Shown: positions 17,472 through 26,748 of the stretch, piece by piece
Numbering within the stretch: the stretch's first letter is position 1
Layout of the letters: each line of letters starts with the position of its first letter
Source: Ralstonia sp. RRA
GTDB taxonomy: Bacteria > Pseudomonadota > Gammaproteobacteria > Burkholderiales > Burkholderiaceae
Assembly: GCF_037023145.1 (NCBI RefSeq)
Contig: NZ_CP146092.1
Span: 62,001 to 126,000 of the forward strand
DNA length: 64,000 nucleotides
Reading direction: 5' to 3'
The notes under the pieces: generated by a model
Told to the model about the DNA's origin: nothing
What the model saw: only the letters and a program-made list of their open reading frames with translations
The model's database searches: none
Position numbers and translations under genes: made by a program

Positions 17472-18905
17472 GTGCAAAATAGCGCGGTCAAGCAAGGAAC
17501 CCCTGACCATTCGGAGGGAGCCAAGTCCGCCGTGCGCCCGTCAACACGGCGCAATCGGGAACAGCGCATTCGCGAGATCCTCGAAACCGCGCGCCAGGTC
17601 TTTCAAGAAGACGGCTATGCCGGATTCGCAATACGCCGTGTAGCCGATCGCATGGGCATCACCCATGGAAATCTGCAGTATTACTTTCGAACGACAGAAG
17701 AGTTGCTGCGCACCGCACTCCCGGCCTATATGAGCCAGGTCATGGAGGACTACACAGCGATTGCGAATCGTCCGGGCACGGGAGCGGCTCAACGTTGCTC
17801 CGCGCTGATCAATCGCATCTTCCAGAACATCAACGAAACCGATCTGCCGAAATTCATGGTGGAGATCTGGGCGTTCGCCTCGCATGAAGCCTTTGTCGCA
17901 GAACTGCTGGACGATATGCAGGCGCGTTTTCGAGACCTCTTTGCGAAGTTGTTGTCGGAACTCCACCCCACGTTGAGTCACGAAGAATGTCTGGTGCGTG
18001 CCGCCGTGATCGGTGCCCAAATGGACGGCATGACGCTATTCGCGTCCCATGGCGATTACCCCGGAAGAGACTATGTCGAGCTCGCTCGTGTTGCGAAGCG
18101 CGCCGTCAAGATGGTCGTGAGTGCTTCAGCAGCAACGCTGCAAAGCGAGGTGCCTCTTCGTCGTCCACGGACACTGCACGACGGTAGCGATGCCCGTGTC
18201 AGCATTTTTGGATCTGACGGATATCTGCAGCCGGCCCTACTGGAATTGCGCGCGCGTCAGTCGACTCAAGACACCTTCCATTACCGGCCGACAGCTCAGG
18301 GCAAACGCAGAGAGCTCAAGATCAACGAGATCATCTCCACCGCCGCCAACCTGCTGGCGACGGAAGGCTATGCAAATTTCACCCTGGCACGGGTGGCCAG
18401 AGAACTCGGCACTCTGCCATCCGCGCTTCAGAACTATTTCCCGACCCATGACGACTTGCTCCGCTCGACGATGGGGGCGGTGGGGCAGGCTTATCTGGAC
18501 CGCTACTCAGAGATCGGCAAACCGAGCGGCAAACCGGCACTGGAGCGCATGCTCGAAATTGCCGCAGAAAACTTCGAGGAAACCTGTGTTCCTGCGGTGC
18601 AGCAGCTGTGGTCGGAGATGTGGGCGCTGGCCCAGCATTCGGATATCACGCGTGAACATGTGAGAAACGGCTATGCCGCCTACCGGGTGGTCTGGGCCGA
18701 CCTCATCCGGGAGGTCGACGCGACGGCAACCGCGCGGGAATGCCTCGCTCGCGCAACGCTCATCACAGCACTGCTGGACGGTGTCACGGTGCTGAGGTTT
18801 GACGCCCAGCATCAATCGGTGAGCGAGGACCGCGCGTTCGAGCTGGTGATGGTGATGACTGCGCTCATCGCGCAAGGGCGGATCGCCCCCAACGACGCTC
18901 TGTAA
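17472..18905 (+). CDS. Single-chain tandem TetR-family regulator
   Basis: This 477-residue protein carries two complete TetR units. Unit 1 has its helix-turn-helix within residues 33-80 (ILETARQVFQEDGYAGFAIR, then MGITHGNLQYYF). Unit 2 starts near residue 280 (EIISTAANLLATEGYANFTL, then LGTLPSALQNYF). Ordinary TetR proteins are about 200 residues and act as homodimers, so this looks like a fused dimer with two different recognition helices (THGNLQYYF against LPSALQNYF). It is divergent from operon A, next to promoter copy A, and is the best candidate for the regulator of the three shared promoters. The ligand may be the amine substrate or an intermediate; both points are inference. Confidence 0.9.
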   Translation: MQNSAVKQGTPDHSEGAKSAVRPSTRRNREQRIREILETARQVFQEDGYAGFAIRRVADRMGITHGNLQYYFRTTEELLRTALPAYMSQVMEDYTAIANRPGTGAAQRCSALINRIFQNINETDLPKFMVEIWAFASHEAFVAELLDDMQARFRDLFAKLLSELHPTLSHEECLVRAAVIGAQMDGMTLFASHGDYPGRDYVELARVAKRAVKMVVSASAATLQSEVPLRRPRTLHDGSDARVSIFGSDGYLQPALLELRARQSTQDTFHYRPTAQGKRRELKINEIISTAANLLATEGYANFTLARVARELGTLPSALQNYFPTHDDLLRSTMGAVGQAYLDRYSEIGKPSGKPALERMLEIAAENFEETCVPAVQQLWSEMWALAQHSDITREHVRNGYAAYRVVWADLIREVDATATARECLARATLITALLDGVTVLRFDAQHQSVSEDRAFELVMVMTALIAQGRIAPNDAL

Positions 18906-18907
18906 AG

Positions 18908-18945
18908 CAAAAACAAAAAAAAGGATGCCGTGCTGCCACGGCATC
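18908..18945 (-). terminator. Intrinsic terminator of operon B
   Basis: On the minus strand a perfect 9-bp stem (18924-18932 with 18937-18945, loop of 4) is followed by a long T run interrupted once by G (complement of 18908-18922). It stands downstream of the second PhyH gene and abuts the end of the convergent double-TetR gene, so it ends operon B and shields the regulator gene. Confidence 0.9.
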
Positions 18946-19085
18946 GAAAGACCCCAGAGGAGACCAAAGCTAGGATCTAGGAGGCGTCACCAGCGTACGT
19001 TTTCAATCGCATCGGATGACTGTGTTCGCTGGTTTAAGGGGGCGTAGCGATGGCGTACGCTGCTGAGACGATGACTTTGCTCGCC

Positions 19086-19199
19086 TCAGCGCACCTGCGT
19101 GCAGTAAGGCGCCCGGAACGGCTCGCCCGGCGTCAGTGACGGATCGTTGAGATTGCTGATGTCGTAGCCGTAGTTGCATCCCCCGGTTGGCAGGGGCCG
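19086..19199 (-). pseudogene. In-frame tail of the second PhyH gene beyond a premature stop
   Basis: Directly after the TAA at 19200-19202 the same frame stays open for 37 codons to TGA at 19086. The tail begins RPLPTGG and ends in LTPGEPFRAPYCTQVR. PhyH proteins of this type usually carry, after the GD-V sequence, a Tyr or Trp followed by a Pro-rich tail ending in a PGDP-like motif, so the tail looks like the true C-terminus and the TAA like a mutated Tyr codon. Confidence 0.7.
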
Positions 19200-19916
19200 T
19201 TAGAACACCTTGTCGCCGTAGAAGCGGTAGACCAGCGTATGGCGATCCGGGCAATCCGGGGTCACGGGCGCACCGCCGTGCAGCGAGCCCGAGTGGAACA
19301 ACAGCGCATCGCCCGGCTCGAGATCCCAGGAGACAACGTCCCACGAGGCTGGGTCTTGTGCACGGTCTGCCTCAATGTTGGGCAGTAGCGGCCAATCGGT
19401 GTTGGCCCACAGCGGCTTGATGTGATCGTTGGGATCGTTGTAGGACGTACCGTTGTACTGCGCCCCAAGGTGAGAGCCTCGTACGACCTCCAGCGCGTTC
19501 TTGCGGGGAATCTGCTCAAAGCACGTCCAGATGTTGAGCAACTGCGGTCCGCTGAACGGATAGTACGAAGTGTCCTGGTGCCACGGCGACCGCCCCGCTC
19601 TGCCGCCCTTCTTGATGAAGAGTTCCTCGCCGATGAACCACACATGCTCGGAATCCCAGAGCGACGCTACAAATTCATCGAGCCCCAACGCCTTGACCGT
19701 CGCGACGTGCACATCGCGGTTATCGAAGTTGCCGTAGTCGTTGAAATGCTCATCCGGCGTGCCTGCAAAGGCATAACCGTGCTGCGGGCTGGGGTGGGCA
19801 ATCCCGTAATCGAACGCCTCGCGCATCTGCTTGAGGCGCTCGGGTGAAAACAGGCCCCGGGCGACGGTGGCACCATCGCGCGCCAGCTCCAGCTTCATCT
19901 GCTCTGTCACTTGCAT
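19200..19916 (-). CDS. PhyH-family dioxygenase, second type, with premature stop
   Basis: This 238-residue protein has the iron-binding His113 and Asp115 in WHQDTSYY and His213 in SLHGGAPVTP, with Arg225 as likely 2-oxoglutarate ligand. All core residues lie before the TAA at 19200. It is only distantly related to the PhyH protein at 14422-15300. It is the last gene of operon B. Loss of the 37-residue tail may still leave a folded enzyme, because the core double-stranded beta-helix is complete, but activity is uncertain. A sequencing error at one base is an alternative explanation. Confidence 0.82.
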   Translation of the reverse strand: MQVTEQMKLELARDGATVARGLFSPERLKQMREAFDYGIAHPSPQHGYAFAGTPDEHFNDYGNFDNRDVHVATVKALGLDEFVASLWDSEHVWFIGEELFIKKGGRAGRSPWHQDTSYYPFSGPQLLNIWTCFEQIPRKNALEVVRGSHLGAQYNGTSYNDPNDHIKPLWANTDWPLLPNIEADRAQDPASWDVVSWDLEPGDALLFHSGSLHGGAPVTPDCPDRHTLVYRFYGDKVF

Positions 19917-20002
19917 GTGAACCCCTTCTTACCTCGTTGGATAACGAACCGTCTCGAAGATGTCGGGAGACACGGGGAGACGTGTGTCCGCTTTAACTGG
20001 CC

Positions 20003-20974
20003 TCAGAGCCCAGCCAGCACGCCCTCTTTCGAAAATAGAATCGGCTTGCCACCTGCATCGATCACAGCGGCGGTGAGTGCCGCGCGGTCTTCACGCTGTG
20101 CCACCGCCAGCGGCGCGCCGTCTTCACGCTGCTTGAGCACGAGCCCATCCAGCCCAACCGCAACGAGCTCTTTACCCGACGCAGCAAGACCGGTGATCGA
20201 ACTCTTGGTCTCGGCCTTCAACGGTTGCCAGGTCGCCCCGCCATCGCTGCTCTGGAACAGGCTGCCGAGCAGACCACCCACCACAATCCGCCCATCGGGC
20301 ATGGCTACACCCGACCACAGCGAGCCCCTGCCGCCCGTGGCGAGGTAGTCCCAGGTGGCGCCGCCGTCCGTCGACTTGAGCACCGTCCCCTGCTCAGCCG
20401 AGATGTAGAACGCGCCCTTCTGATCCGCAAACACGTGGTACAGGTTGCGGTCGCCCTTGCCGCCGCCGGGCGGTTTCGGCAGCGTCGTTTTCGTCCACGT
20501 CTTGCCGCCGTCGTGGGTCTGCAGCATCAAAGACCACAGGCCGACCGCAATGCCGTCGCGGTCGTTTGTAAAGACCACCGAGAACAGCGGTTGATCGACG
20601 GCCGTGTCCATGCGCTGCTTGACCCAGGTTTCACCACCATCACTAGTCGCGAGAATCACACCCCACTGCCCGACTGCCCAGCCGTGTTTTTCATCGGCAA
20701 AGGAGACAGCGGATAGCGTGGCAGACACCGGCACCGTGCGTGCCTGCCGATACGTCTTGCCTTCATCGTCGGAGAGCAGAACGATGCCGTGCTCGCCCAC
20801 GGCGACGACGCGTTTTCCGGCGCGCGTGGCGTCCAGCAGCATCCTGTTGGTCGGCGCTGGCCACGTATGCGCAGGCTTGGCGCTCCAGGTCGCGACCGTG
20901 CCTTCGGAGGGTGCTTGTGCAAGGGCTACAGACGCCGCGCACAGTGCGATGCTGGTCAGGATCGTTTTCATCAT
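20003..20974 (-). CDS. YCF48-like/BNR beta-propeller protein, exported
   Basis: This 323-residue protein has a signal peptide ending near ASVALAQA. Repeated Asp-box motifs follow: SDDEGKTY, SDGGETW, HDGGKTW, STDGGATW and SSDGGATW, each starting a propeller blade. The family is similar to photosystem II assembly factor YCF48, which outside phototrophs is often found beside MMPL transporters and DUF1302/DUF1329 genes, as here. It probably acts in the periplasm as a partner of the transporter encoded 13 bp upstream. Its exact job is unknown. Confidence 0.88.
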   Translation of the reverse strand: MMKTILTSIALCAASVALAQAPSEGTVATWSAKPAHTWPAPTNRMLLDATRAGKRVVAVGEHGIVLLSDDEGKTYRQARTVPVSATLSAVSFADEKHGWAVGQWGVILATSDGGETWVKQRMDTAVDQPLFSVVFTNDRDGIAVGLWSLMLQTHDGGKTWTKTTLPKPPGGGKGDRNLYHVFADQKGAFYISAEQGTVLKSTDGGATWDYLATGGRGSLWSGVAMPDGRIVVGGLLGSLFQSSDGGATWQPLKAETKSSITGLAASGKELVAVGLDGLVLKQREDGAPLAVAQREDRAALTAAVIDAGGKPILFSKEGVLAGL

Positions 20975-20987
20975 GGCTGTCTCCCGT

Positions 20988-23348
20988 TCAATGGCTCAGC
21001 AGGCCCGGCGCACGCGCCGGCTTGCGACGCGGGAACCAGCGCTCCAGCACCGAAGCCAGCGCCGGCAGTGCCGTCATCGCCATCACCAGGTTCACGATGA
21101 ACATGAAGGCCAGCAGCTTGCCCATGTCCGCCTGGAACTTGAGCGCAGAGAAGCTCCACGTCGCCACACCGACGGCCAGTGTGATGGCGGTAAAGATCGT
21201 CGCCACACATTCGAACTCCAACGCACGCTCCATCGCGCGCTCGATCGGGTCGCCCTCGGCCAGGTGCCGCTGCAGGCGGTTGTAGATGTACAGCGCATAG
21301 TCCACGCCGATGCCCACCGCCAGCACCATCACCGGCAGCGTAGCCACGGTCAGGCCGATCTTGAGTTCCTTCATGAACCAGTAGCCAATGAAGGTCGCCA
21401 CCGTCAGCGGCACGCAGCACGCCAACATCGAGCGCCAGTCGCGGTAGGCCAGGAACACCAGGATCACGATAGCCGCGTATACGTACAGCATCATCGGCAG
21501 CTCGCTGTGCTCCACCTCGTCATTGGTGGCGGCCAGCACGCCTGCATTCCCTGCCGCCAGGCGGATATTGACGCCGGGGAATGGATGCGACACGCGGTAC
21601 TGCTTGATGTCGTCCAGGATGCGGTTGATCGTCGTCGCCTTGTGGTCGGTCAGGTACAGGTGCACCGCGGTCATGCTGCAGTCGGCCTTCATGAAGCCCT
21701 TCAGCCGCGCCACGTCCACCGACACCGCACCGTAGTTCTCGGGGTCGATCGGCACGACGTTCATCTTTGGATAGTCTTCGTTGTAGCCCGCGTTGTAGGT
21801 ACGCAGCATCCCCGAGTACGACTGCGCGGACACCACGCCCGGTTCGGTGCGCATGGCGGCGGTGAACTCGTCCTCGTACAGGCCGACGGCCGGGTTATCG
21901 CACGCTTTGCCGGTCGATTCGATCGCCACTGACAGCCAGTCGAGGCCCATGTCGTAGTTGCCCGCAATCGACGTCGCATCGCGGTTGAAGCGGGCTTCTT
22001 CGCGCAACTCCGGTGCGCCAGGCTGCAGCGTGCCGATCACGCGGTCACGGCTCTGCCAGACAGATAGCCCAAACACCATCAGCGTGATCAACAGCGTGAC
22101 GCCAGCGTACTTTGGCTGCGCCACCTTGGACAGCGGACGCAGCACCGCCGAACGCCAAGCCGCACGCTTGAGCGCGCTCTGCGCATACGCCTGCGTGAAG
22201 TTGAAGCACGAGGCAGCCACCGGCAACAGGATCAGGTTCGTCACGATCTTGTAGGCCACGCCCAGCGATGCCGTGATGGCCAGTTCGCGCACCATCGGGA
22301 TCGGAATCAGCAGCAGCGTGACGAACGACACAAACGCGGTGACCAGCGCCAGCACGCCCGGGATCAGCAGACCACTGAAGCTGTGGCGCGCGGCGTCGTA
22401 CGAGCTATTGCCGCGAGCGATCTCACGCACGATGAAGTTGACCTGCTGCACACCATGCGACACCCCGATGGCGAACACCAGGAACGGCACCAGCACGGCC
22501 AGCGGATCCAGCCCGAAGCCCAGCAGCCGCAGCGTGCCGAACTGCCAGACGAGTGAGCTCAACGAGCACACGATCAGCAGTACCGTGAAGCGCACCGAGT
22601 GGCAGTACCAGTACACCGAAAGGGCCGTCAGCAGCAGCGCGATCGCGCAGAAGACGAGTACGCCCTTGGCGCCATCGGCAATGTCACCGATCTGCTTGGC
22701 AAAGCCGATGATCTGGACCTCGTAGCCGGCATCTTCGAACGGCTTACGGATCTTGTCTTCGAGCGTGTGGTTGAACGCCACGTAGTCGAGCACCTTGCCG
22801 GCACTGTCGCGCTCGTTCAGCTCCGCGGTGATCATCGCGCTGTCTTCGTTGTGCGAGACCAGCGTGCCCACGTAGCCGCCGAGCGTGGTCGCGCGACGAA
22901 TGCTCGCAACGACTTCTGGCGTCAGTTGATCCGGTGTGATGTTGCCCGAGATGATCGGCTCGGCGCGGAAGCCTTCTTCGGTGATCTCGTTGACGAACGC
23001 GTTGGGTGTCCACAGCGAGCGCACACCGATGCGGTCCACGTTCGGAAGGTAGATGACGGCCTGGGTCACGTTGTACAACCTTGTGAGCCCCTCCGGCGTC
23101 CAGATCGAGCCCTTCTTGGCGCGCACCACCACCGTGATGCGGTTCGCACCTAGCAGATCGTTCCGGTACTTCTGGAACGTCTGGATGTACTCATGGCCGA
23201 TCGGCATTTGCTTCTCGAAGCCCGCATCCATGCGCAGTTGCACAGCAAACACGGCCATGCCTGCAGTGAATAGGCCAATCACCACCAGCACGATCGCGCG
23301 GTGGCCGAAGAAGGCTTTTTCCAGCCCCGCAACAAGACGATTCAACAC
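20988..23348 (-). CDS. MMPL/RND-superfamily lipid-type transporter
   Basis: This 786-residue inner-membrane protein has two halves of about six helices, each with a periplasmic loop after the first helix, the layout of MMPL-type RND transporters that move hydrophobic molecules. First helix is at residues 18-37; the first membrane block runs through VSHGVQQVNFIVREIARG; the second contains VLAVGIGVDYALYIYNRLQ, the likely proton-relay region. It sits in operon B with the YCF48-like, DUF1302 and DUF1329 genes. Together these probably form a trans-envelope route for the hydrophobic substrate of the pathway. Confidence 0.9.
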   Translation of the reverse strand: MLNRLVAGLEKAFFGHRAIVLVVIGLFTAGMAVFAVQLRMDAGFEKQMPIGHEYIQTFQKYRNDLLGANRITVVVRAKKGSIWTPEGLTRLYNVTQAVIYLPNVDRIGVRSLWTPNAFVNEITEEGFRAEPIISGNITPDQLTPEVVASIRRATTLGGYVGTLVSHNEDSAMITAELNERDSAGKVLDYVAFNHTLEDKIRKPFEDAGYEVQIIGFAKQIGDIADGAKGVLVFCAIALLLTALSVYWYCHSVRFTVLLIVCSLSSLVWQFGTLRLLGFGLDPLAVLVPFLVFAIGVSHGVQQVNFIVREIARGNSSYDAARHSFSGLLIPGVLALVTAFVSFVTLLLIPIPMVRELAITASLGVAYKIVTNLILLPVAASCFNFTQAYAQSALKRAAWRSAVLRPLSKVAQPKYAGVTLLITLMVFGLSVWQSRDRVIGTLQPGAPELREEARFNRDATSIAGNYDMGLDWLSVAIESTGKACDNPAVGLYEDEFTAAMRTEPGVVSAQSYSGMLRTYNAGYNEDYPKMNVVPIDPENYGAVSVDVARLKGFMKADCSMTAVHLYLTDHKATTINRILDDIKQYRVSHPFPGVNIRLAAGNAGVLAATNDEVEHSELPMMLYVYAAIVILVFLAYRDWRSMLACCVPLTVATFIGYWFMKELKIGLTVATLPVMVLAVGIGVDYALYIYNRLQRHLAEGDPIERAMERALEFECVATIFTAITLAVGVATWSFSALKFQADMGKLLAFMFIVNLVMAMTALPALASVLERWFPRRKPARAPGLLSH

Positions 23349-23411
23349 GACACTACCCCTTCAAGTATTTCTGGCGGCGCACCGCGTGCGCCACCGCCCG
23401 GCACGGACACG

Positions 23412-25247
23412 TCAGAAGTTGCGCGTGATGAATGCGCCGATGAAGTTGCGATCCGAGTACGGATTGCCCACCGTGTTGTGCCCGCCCCAGAACGCCGTGA
23501 AGTTGATGCCCGCCTGCCACACCGTCGGGTTCTGGTTGAACAGCACGTAGAAGTTGGCCGACTTCGCGCCCTGCATGTAGTTCGCGCTGAAGGTCGGTGT
23601 GTAGCCGTAGAGCCCCGCGTTGAATGTCACGCCTGGCGTCACCTGCCAACCGGGGATGAGCGTGCCGTCATACGTCCAGTTGAAGTCGACGGTCACTCCG
23701 CCTGAGGCGGCCGTACCCTGCCGCATGCCGATGGGGTAACCCGTGTCCGAGTTGTAGTTCAACCACGTCCCGTAGCCAGCCTGGGGCGCCTGCATGACCT
23801 GCACGCCGTTGACGGTACGTGTCACGCTTCCGCCCAGGCCGGGGTAGTAGACCATCGTCGCTTCTGCGGTCAGCGAGGCCGAATCTGCTCCGATCATCTT
23901 GAGGAACGGATACTCGCTGCGCGTGAGCGCCAGAATGCCATTGATGCCGAACTGCAGCTTCTTGCGGTCGACCCACTGCTGGCAGTCGACACCGCCCGGG
24001 TTCACGTTCAGGTCCATCGGTCCGCCTGCGCCGTAGCAGGCCGAGAGCGCCACCGCGTCACGCGGGCGATACGACAGCTCGGTACCAACTGCCCACGGTC
24101 CCACCGGGAAGTTCGCGCTGATACCAAACAACTGACGATTCTGCTGATACGACCACTGCGCCGTGCTATTCGCGAACGAGGTCAACACGGGCGACTTGTC
24201 GGTGTAGTTCTCGTAGTAGAACGCGAAGTTCGCGTCGATGGAGGTCGGCACATAGTTGAACTTCACACCGAACTGTGGCTTGTATTTCGAAGGCAGCTTG
24301 TTGGAGACCGGCTGCCCGAACGAGAACGATGGGGGGCCAGCGAAGTCGCCATTGACCAGGCCGTTGTTGATCGCCGCAATGGTGCCCGGGTCATGGCTGT
24401 TCAAACCGTTCTGGCCTGCGACCGTACCTGCGCTCGGGCCGTTCGCGTTGAAGTTGGTCGTGTTCGCGGTGAAAGGCTCAGCACCACGGCCCACAGCGTT
24501 GGACGCCGACCAGAAGGAGCCAACCGGCGGCAAGCGGTTGCCGTTCCAGATGAACTGGTAATACGCCTCGGTGCTCAAGCCATGCGAGAGATTCGTGGCA
24601 AAGCTCACCATCGGTGCAGGTAGCAGCGCCTGCTTGAGCTGCGAGCCCGGAATCAGGAGCTTCTGGATATCGAGCGAGTTGGTGGCGTTGATGCCGCCCA
24701 TGGCAAACATGCTCTCGCCCCAGTTGATGACCTGGTTGCCGATACGGACGTGGGCGTTCTGATCCGCCACGGTAAAGTCCTTCTGCGCCCATAGATCAAG
24801 CACGTGCGCGTCATAAACCACCTGCGCCCTCGCATCACTCGACAGCGGCGTGCGCTCGGTGTTCTTGGCCATGAAGTCGTACATGCCCGTGCCGCGCGCC
24901 ATGAACTTCAGGCCCTCGCTGGGCATCGTCAGCAGCAGCTCGCTGGTCGCGCTCAGGTACGCGCTGTAGGGCTTCCACTTGCGGTAGTTCAAATCACCGT
25001 TGTCGCCCGCGCCCCACTGGTCGGTATTGGCCGCCGCACCGCAGCCGTTTGCGTTCGGATCACCCGTGAGCGCGCAGCTCGGGGTTTTCGTCCGCGTTGC
25101 CACACCGGCCGTGACGTTGCTCACCAGCGAGCCTTTCACCGCGTCGTCCGTGCCCATGGTGAAGTCGTAGGCGTACGCTGCAGACGTTGTTGCCGTCAAC
25201 ACGGCGAGCGAAATCGCTGTCCGCGTGGACATCTTCTTGGTATTCAT
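23412..25247 (-). CDS. DUF1302 outer-membrane protein
   Basis: This protein of about 611 residues has a signal peptide (ending TSAAYA) and a long beta-rich body that ends in a terminal Phe (FITRNF), as in outer-membrane barrels. The conserved N-terminal region after the signal (DFTMGTDDAVKGSLVSNVT) and WGESMFAMGGIN are typical of DUF1302. I take the ATG at 25247, since GGAGG lies just upstream; the in-frame TTG at 25259 overlaps that site. Its steady neighbours DUF1329, MMPL and YCF48 suggest a role in passage of hydrophobic compounds through the outer membrane. Confidence 0.9.
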   Translation of the reverse strand: MNTKKMSTRTAISLAVLTATTSAAYAYDFTMGTDDAVKGSLVSNVTAGVATRTKTPSCALTGDPNANGCGAAANTDQWGAGDNGDLNYRKWKPYSAYLSATSELLLTMPSEGLKFMARGTGMYDFMAKNTERTPLSSDARAQVVYDAHVLDLWAQKDFTVADQNAHVRIGNQVINWGESMFAMGGINATNSLDIQKLLIPGSQLKQALLPAPMVSFATNLSHGLSTEAYYQFIWNGNRLPPVGSFWSASNAVGRGAEPFTANTTNFNANGPSAGTVAGQNGLNSHDPGTIAAINNGLVNGDFAGPPSFSFGQPVSNKLPSKYKPQFGVKFNYVPTSIDANFAFYYENYTDKSPVLTSFANSTAQWSYQQNRQLFGISANFPVGPWAVGTELSYRPRDAVALSACYGAGGPMDLNVNPGGVDCQQWVDRKKLQFGINGILALTRSEYPFLKMIGADSASLTAEATMVYYPGLGGSVTRTVNGVQVMQAPQAGYGTWLNYNSDTGYPIGMRQGTAASGGVTVDFNWTYDGTLIPGWQVTPGVTFNAGLYGYTPTFSANYMQGAKSANFYVLFNQNPTVWQAGINFTAFWGGHNTVGNPYSDRNFIGAFITRNF

Positions 25248-25322
25248 GTTTTCCTCCAACCCGTTTTGATACCGGCACGCCCCTCCTCAAGCGCGTGCCG
25301 GCCCCCGCTCATGCGGCCACGT

Positions 25323-26690
25323 TCAGCGCTCGCTCACCGCGCGCAGGGTTTCGGCCGTGAAGAAGTCCGTCTTGAAGCGCGGATCATTGATCTGCTCGTA
25401 CCAACGAATGTCTTTGCCTTGCCCGAACGTCGTTTGGTCCATCACGTAACGGCCGTTGCTGAGGTCGTACATCGCGAACGGCAGGTTGTCGCACGTGCCG
25501 CCCAGCTCCCACACCGGAATGGGGTAGCTCTCGCGCACCTTCCAGAGCTTGCCCTGGGCGTCGTAGTCTTCGCCGACAAGTGCCAACCAGCTGTCTTCAT
25601 CCAGGTAGAACACCTTCTTGGATGCGACGTGGCGCGCGCTGGGCTTGAGCGTGGCCTCGACCACCCAGACGCGGTGGGTCTCATAGCGACGGTTGGCCGA
25701 AGCAACGCCGTCGGGCGTGGCAACGTCGTGCAGGTTGGTCTTGAACTTGTACATGCCGAACGCGTTGTACGGCACCAGCAGCTCCTTCTTGCCGACGAGC
25801 TTCCAGTTGAACCGGTCGATCGTGCCGTAGAACATATTGGCCTCATCGATCAGGTACTGGTTTTCCATGCCGATGACCGGCGCATCGTGCGTATAGGCCG
25901 GCATGCGGCGCACGCGACGCTGCCCCGGGAAGTAATAGAACGTCTCCGACGCCTTGTTGAAATACTGGCGTTGTACGAACGCCTGCCCAGCGAGCGCCGG
26001 TGGGGATTCCATCTTGAAGAAGGCGGCGGTGCTCAACTGATCCACATCCTGCGGCGTCGTCTTGCCCGGCTTGCCCCAGGGCAAGTACGCGTGCTGCGGA
26101 GAGACGACATCGATCCATTCGTTACTACCCGGGCGCGGCGAAATGGTGGTGATCATCTTGGGCCATTCGAAGCCCTCACCGTGGTAGCGATAGATGTAAT
26201 TCAGGATCGCTTCCGCGCCGTTCTTGGGCTGCGGAAACGCAACACCCGGGAGCACTGCCGTCTGCAGTTGCTCGCCAGTCGAATCAAGCTTGGCCGCCGT
26301 GAGGTTTGCCTTGGAGTTCTGCGCAACGACGTCGGGCACCTGGCATTCGCGATGCGACGGATACACGTCCATGCGATAGCCCTTCTTCTGCTTGAGGAGC
26401 TGGATCTGGCCTGGCGTCAGCTTGTCTGCGTACTTGTCGATGTTTGACGCATCGATCGAGTACAGCGGCTTCTCATTCTTGTGCTTCCAGAAATCGCCGC
26501 GAACCTTGCCCCACTCCCATCCGGCTTCGGGGGATTGCTTGCCAACATAGGCAGAGACGCTACCGTCCTTGCTGGCCGAGCGATCACCGCCCTCGGGAGT
26601 GAGGTCCTCCGCCATGGCGGCGGTGCCGATCACACAACATACTGCGGCCGCGATAGCGGATACGACTCCAATGCGTTGCTTCTTCATCAT
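25323..26690 (-). CDS. DUF1329 exported protein
   Basis: This 455-residue protein has a signal peptide (MMKKQRIGVVSAIAAA... ending AAMA) and the DUF1329 features ending ...DWSWLALV-like (DEDSWLALVGEDYDAQG), a fold related to lipoprotein-carrier proteins such as LolB. ATG at 26690 has AAGGAG just upstream and is preferred over the far upstream frame. It is second in operon B and precedes DUF1302 by 75 bp. A periplasmic carrier for a hydrophobic ligand is plausible given the fold relationship, but has not been shown for this family. Confidence 0.9.
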   Translation of the reverse strand: MMKKQRIGVVSAIAAAVCCVIGTAAMAEDLTPEGGDRSASKDGSVSAYVGKQSPEAGWEWGKVRGDFWKHKNEKPLYSIDASNIDKYADKLTPGQIQLLKQKKGYRMDVYPSHRECQVPDVVAQNSKANLTAAKLDSTGEQLQTAVLPGVAFPQPKNGAEAILNYIYRYHGEGFEWPKMITTISPRPGSNEWIDVVSPQHAYLPWGKPGKTTPQDVDQLSTAAFFKMESPPALAGQAFVQRQYFNKASETFYYFPGQRRVRRMPAYTHDAPVIGMENQYLIDEANMFYGTIDRFNWKLVGKKELLVPYNAFGMYKFKTNLHDVATPDGVASANRRYETHRVWVVEATLKPSARHVASKKVFYLDEDSWLALVGEDYDAQGKLWKVRESYPIPVWELGGTCDNLPFAMYDLSNGRYVMDQTTFGQGKDIRWYEQINDPRFKTDFFTAETLRAVSER

Positions 26691-26748
26691 GGGCTCCTTC
26701 CAATATCTCTCTCGCCTTGCAGCCGGCATGTCCGGCCGCTTCAAGCGC

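Noticed and set aside
18991..19060. Inverted repeat CAGCGTACG / CGTACGCTG about 60 bp apart after the PhyH gene
   Set aside because: Short arms with a long loop; an excellent terminator lies just beyond it, so no extra role is needed.
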